From NCBI GenBank assembly GCA_030841195.1, contig JAVEDA010000391.1, positions 1 to 14,983 on the forward strand: 14,983 bases of DNA, read 5' to 3'. Both the position numbers and the translations under genes were made by a program. The notes beneath the pieces were generated by a model. That model made no database searches. It had not been told where the DNA came from and saw nothing but the letters and a program-made list of their open reading frames with translations. This document shows positions 14,307-14,983 of the stretch, piece by piece. This DNA is from Actinomycetota bacterium (GTDB lineage: Bacteria; Actinomycetota; Actinomycetes; JACCUZ01). The first letter of the stretch is position 1. Each line of letters opens with the position of its first letter.

Positions 14307-14983
14307 GACGTCCCGCCCGGCATGAGCTGACCGACCAGTGCCAGCAGGGCGTCCTTCTTGACTGGTTTGGCCAGGTAGTTGTCCATCCCCTCGGCCAGGC
14401 AGCGCTCGCGGTCTTCCCCACGCGCTCCGGCTGTCATCGCGATGATCGGGGTGTGCCGTCCCGACCCTTCGTGCGCCCGAATGGCCGCAGTCGCTTCGTA
14501 GCCGTTGAGCTCGGGCATCTGGCAGTCCATCAGGATGAGGTCGTACGAACGGGTAGCGACCGCTGCCACCGCCTCCGCGCCGTTGCAGACCGCGTCGACG
14601 CTGTAGCCCGCACCGGAGAGCATGGCCAAGGCCACCTTCTGGTTGATCACGTTGTCCTCGGCCAGCAGCAGCCGGCCCGCCCGTCCTTGGTCGGACGACG
14701 GGTGTCGCTGAACAAGGATCTCCTTGCCGGGACCCTGGACCTCCGAGAGCTGCAGTGCGGCCCGGACGTGCGTCCGGAGAACGTCTTCGTGGACCGGCTT
14801 GGTCAGTGTCGAGCACACGCCGGCCAGCTCGGCGTCCGCGGGATCGGGCTCCTGGCCCAGACCCGTCATGAGCACCAGCCGCGTCGGGATGGCGGGATCG
14901 GCACTGACCGTGGTCGCAAGGTCCATGCCGTCCATCCCAGGCATTGCGCGGTCGAGCAGGGCGAGAGCGAACGGTCGGCCGCC
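14303..14983 (-). CDS. Tandem receiver C-terminus of a probable hybrid histidine kinase (5' end outside window)
   Basis: The frame is open to the window edge; 226 C-terminal residues are visible. The first receiver is cut: the visible part starts at LALLDRAMPGMDG with its phospho-acceptor Asp, then VLMTG and LTKPV, the Thr and Lys switch residues. This receiver lacks the region before its phospho-acceptor only because of the edge. The second receiver (visible residues about 103-222) is complete: LLAEDN, phospho-acceptor in LMDCQMPELNG at 153, Thr184 in IAMTAG and Lys206 in LAKPVK. Two receivers followed by a separate Hpt gene are typical of hybrid sensor kinases of the BarA/EvgS kind, so HisKA and HATPase domains are expected upstream. 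That part is inferred, and a kinase-less multi-receiver protein remains possible. The stop overlaps the Hpt start. Confidence 0.85.
   Translation of the reverse strand, partial: GGRPFALALLDRAMPGMDGMDLATTVSADPAIPTRLVLMTGLGQEPDPADAELAGVCSTLTKPVHEDVLRTHVRAALQLSEVQGPGKEILVQRHPSSDQGRAGRLLLAEDNVINQKVALAMLSGAGYSVDAVCNGAEAVAAVATRSYDLILMDCQMPELNGYEATAAIRAHEGSGRHTPIIAMTAGARGEDRERCLAEGMDNYLAKPVKKDALLALVGQLMPGGTS

Overview
The window is high-GC DNA with GTG starts, strongly G/C third codon positions and genes packed so that stop and start codons overlap. This points to an actinobacterium; I cannot name the genus. There are no rRNA or tRNA genes, CRISPR arrays, insertion sequences or phage genes.

Region 1 (1-8333, plus strand) is one long run of ten genes. 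It opens with the 3' part of a membrane protein, probably a metallophosphoesterase. Next come a free-standing alpha/beta hydrolase of the type usually fused to cholesterol-oxidase-like GMC enzymes, with Cys as apparent nucleophile; an acetoacetate-decarboxylase-fold protein; two small four-helix membrane proteins; and a patatin-like lipase with an extra C-terminal domain. This first block looks like a lipid- or sterol-related catabolic or modification operon. A second block follows 13 bases later: a membrane protein with a disordered acidic tail, a leaderless CHAP-plus-peptidoglycan-binding protein and a three-helix membrane protein. A class I methyltransferase ends the run.

Region 2 (8317-10998, minus strand) is a large secreted glycoside hydrolase of the glycogen-debranching, (alpha/alpha)6-barrel type. 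Its 3' end overlaps that of the methyltransferase by 17 bases. A perfect CRP/GlxR-type palindrome lies just upstream of its Shine-Dalgarno sequence, which suggests carbon- or cAMP-dependent control.

Region 3 (about 11083-11400) has no intact gene. It looks like a deletion scar: the 3' ends of two formerly divergent genes meet at about 11210-11220, and a terminator-like hairpin still follows the minus-strand remnant.

Region 4 (11412-14983, minus strand) is a phosphorelay operon of five genes joined by four-base ATGA/GTGA overlaps. In order of transcription they are the tandem-receiver C-terminus of a probable hybrid histidine kinase (cut by the window edge), a stand-alone Hpt protein, a receiver protein with a degenerate Hpt domain that has lost its phospho-histidine, a receiver-GGDEF diguanylate cyclase with an inhibitory I-site, and a LuxR/NarL-type response regulator. 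Phosphate could flow from the kinase through Hpt to three separate receivers, with c-di-GMP synthesis and transcription as the two visible outputs.
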